Source of the DNA: Achromobacter anxifer
GTDB lineage: Bacteria > Pseudomonadota > Gammaproteobacteria > Burkholderiales > Burkholderiaceae_B
Direction: 5' to 3'
Length of the DNA: 64,000 bases
NCBI RefSeq assembly: GCF_903652925.1
Contig: NZ_CAHLAR010000009.1
Coordinates: 236,452-300,451 of the forward strand
Within the stretch, counting starts at the first letter, position 1; each line of letters starts with the position of its first letter. Made by a program: the position numbers and the translations under genes. Positions 62,712 to 64,000 of this stretch are shown piece after piece. Under the pieces are notes generated by a model. The model made no database searches and had not been told where the DNA came from. It saw only the letters and a list, made by a program, of their open reading frames with translations.

Positions 62712-64000
62712 CGACCACCGTCATCGCGGTCATATTGACGATGCGGCGCACGGTGGAGCTGGAGGTCAGGATGTGCACCGGCGCGTTGGCGCCCAGCAGG
62801 AACGGGCCCACCGCCACATTGCCGCCCGCGGCCGTCTTCAACAGGTTGTAGGCGATGTTGCCCGAGTCCACGTTCGGGCACACCAGCAGGTTGGCCTGCC
62901 CCTTGAGCGTGGAAGAAGGCAGGATGCGCATGCGCAAGGCCTCGTCCAGCGCACAGTCGCCATGCATTTCGCCGTCGATCTCCAGGTCCGGCGCGGCCTG
63001 GCGCACCAGCTCCAGCGCGCGGCGCATCTTCGCGCCCGACGCCGAGCTGCCCGAACCGAAGTTCGAACGCGACAGCAGCGCGACCTTGGGCGCCAGATAC
63101 ATGCGGCGCATCTCGTTGGCGGCGGCGATGGTGAATTCGGCGATCTGCTCGGCCGTGGGTTCGTCATTCACGTGCGTGTCGACCAGCACCACCGTGCGCT
63201 CGTTGAGCAGCAGGATGTTCATGGCGGCGTAGACGTTGTGGCCCGGACGGCGGCCGATGACCTCGTCCACAAAGCGCAGATGGTCGTGGTACGCGCCCAC
63301 CGAACCGCAGACCATGCCGTCGGCATCACCCAGGCGCACCATCATCGCGCCGATCAGGGTCATGCGGCGGCGCATTTCCACGCGCGCCATTTCCTTGGTA
63401 ATGCCGCGGCGGCACATCAGTTCCCAGTACGTGGTCCAGTACTGGTGGAAGCGCTCGTCGTATTCCGGGTTGGTGACTTCGACGTCCTCGCCCAGGCGCA
63501 GGCGCAAGCCCAGCTTTTCGATGCGGGTCAGCAGCACCGATGGCCGGCCCACCAGGATGGGACGGGCCAGGCCTTCGTCGACAATCACTTGCACCGCGCG
63601 CAGCACGCGCTCGTCCTCGCCTTCGGCGAACACGATGCGCGCCGGGCCGCCTTCGCGCACGATGCGCTTGGACGCCGAGAACAGCGGCTTCATGAAGGCG
63701 CCAGAGTGGTACACGAACTGCTGCAGCTGCTCTTCGTAGGCTTCCAGGTCGGCCAGCGGACGCGTGGCCACGCCGCCTTCCATCGCCGCCTTGGCCACCG
63801 CCGGCGCAATGCGCACGATCAGACGCGGATCGAAGGGCTTGGGAATCAGGTACTCGGGGCCGAACGAGATGTCGTAGGTGCCATAGGCTGCCGCCACGAC
63901 TTCGTTCTGTTCTTCCTCGGCCAGCTCGGCGATGGCGTACACCGCCGCCTTTTCCATCTCGCGGGTGATGGTGGTGGCGCCCACGTCCAGCGCGCCGCGG
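62692..64000 (-). CDS. maeB: NADP-dependent malic enzyme, C-terminal part (incomplete at right edge)
   Basis: C-terminal 435 or so residues of the large bifunctional-type malic enzyme; the 5' end lies beyond position 64000. TTITREMEKAAVYAIAELAEEEQNEVVAAAYG and FGPEYLIPKPFDPRLIVRIAPAVAKAAMEGG belong to the malic domain end. From about position 63780 leftwards is the phosphotransacetylase-like domain (ARIVFAEGEDERVLRAVQVIVDEGLARPILVGRP to GGNVAVGPFLLGANAPVHILTSSSTVRRIVNMT). That domain is regulatory, binding acetyl-CoA, rather than catalytic in this family. Confidence 0.93.
   Translation of the reverse strand, partial: RGALDVGATTITREMEKAAVYAIAELAEEEQNEVVAAAYGTYDISFGPEYLIPKPFDPRLIVRIAPAVAKAAMEGGVATRPLADLEAYEEQLQQFVYHSGAFMKPLFSASKRIVREGGPARIVFAEGEDERVLRAVQVIVDEGLARPILVGRPSVLLTRIEKLGLRLRLGEDVEVTNPEYDERFHQYWTTYWELMCRRGITKEMARVEMRRRMTLIGAMMVRLGDADGMVCGSVGAYHDHLRFVDEVIGRRPGHNVYAAMNILLLNERTVVLVDTHVNDEPTAEQIAEFTIAAANEMRRMYLAPKVALLSRSNFGSGSSASGAKMRRALELVRQAAPDLEIDGEMHGDCALDEALRMRILPSSTLKGQANLLVCPNVDSGNIAYNLLKTAAGGNVAVGPFLLGANAPVHILTSSSTVRRIVNMTAMTVVDVNTPR

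Overview
The window looks like chromosomal DNA of a betaproteobacterium of the family Alcaligenaceae, most likely Achromobacter or a close Bordetella relative. Reasons: very high GC with strong G/C third-position bias (large antisense reading frames shadow almost every gene), two Bug/TctC-type solute receptors, the purE-purK-tsaC and tkt-gap-pgk groups, a DUF3141-pta-ackA-fabI operon, and long intergenic palindromes. There are about 70 genes. No tRNA, rRNA, IS element, prophage or CRISPR was seen.

Layout. 1-6.0 kb: catabolic island with an IclR regulator, an orphan amino-acid-type ABC receptor, a Bug receptor, a two-subunit 3-oxoacid CoA-transferase and a PcaR-like IclR regulator. 6.0-13.2 kb: housekeeping block tsaC, purK, purE, dsbB with a small DUF5993 protein, purC and class II fba, interrupted by a 284-bp tandem palindromic repeat and a GFA-family gene. 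13.4-17.7 kb: SMP-30 lactonase, a dicarboxylate symporter, two small unknown proteins and a MOSC protein. 17.7-34.2 kb: phosphonate (C-P lyase) region. phnGHIJKLM runs left; phnF, a second phnM-like gene, a DUF1045 2H-phosphoesterase and phnN run right; phnCDE lies 4.5 kb further on, beyond a LysR / gamma-glutamyltransferase / Bug receptor / GAF unit. 34.4-48.2 kb: mixed small units, including a GFA gene, an ArsR-SRPBCC pair, infA, an M23 peptidase, a mog-like gene, an orphan dltD followed by a 41-residue DltX-like microprotein, a Pit phosphate transporter, azlCD, cbpA-cbpM, two glutathione transferases, and acetyltransferase, cupin and VOC proteins. 48.2-53.8 kb: DUF3141-pta-ackA-fabI behind an FNR-type box. 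53.8-64 kb: SulP transporter, pgk-gap-tkt, rsmE, a barstar-like protein, a patatin and the 3' part of maeB.

How the genes work together. PhnCDE imports phosphonates, PhnGHIL with PhnM loads them onto ribose, PhnJ breaks the C-P bond and PhnN returns the sugar to PRPP. No phnP is present in the window, and the DUF1045 protein sits where the PhnP step is needed. A good Pho box precedes phnC, and HutC-type GTCTAGAC-like sites precede both phnG and the second phnM, which suggests joint control by PhoB and PhnF. Pta-AckA with DUF3141 suggests oxygen-limited acyl-CoA overflow or polyhydroxyalkanoate-linked metabolism.

The most interesting observations are the dltD plus DltX-like pair (the microprotein ends F-x-Y-x-x-F), the possible DUF1045 replacement of PhnP with duplicated PhnM, the FNR-type box before the DUF3141 operon, a DsbB whose second cysteine pair is at the C-terminus, and three families of long intergenic palindromes.
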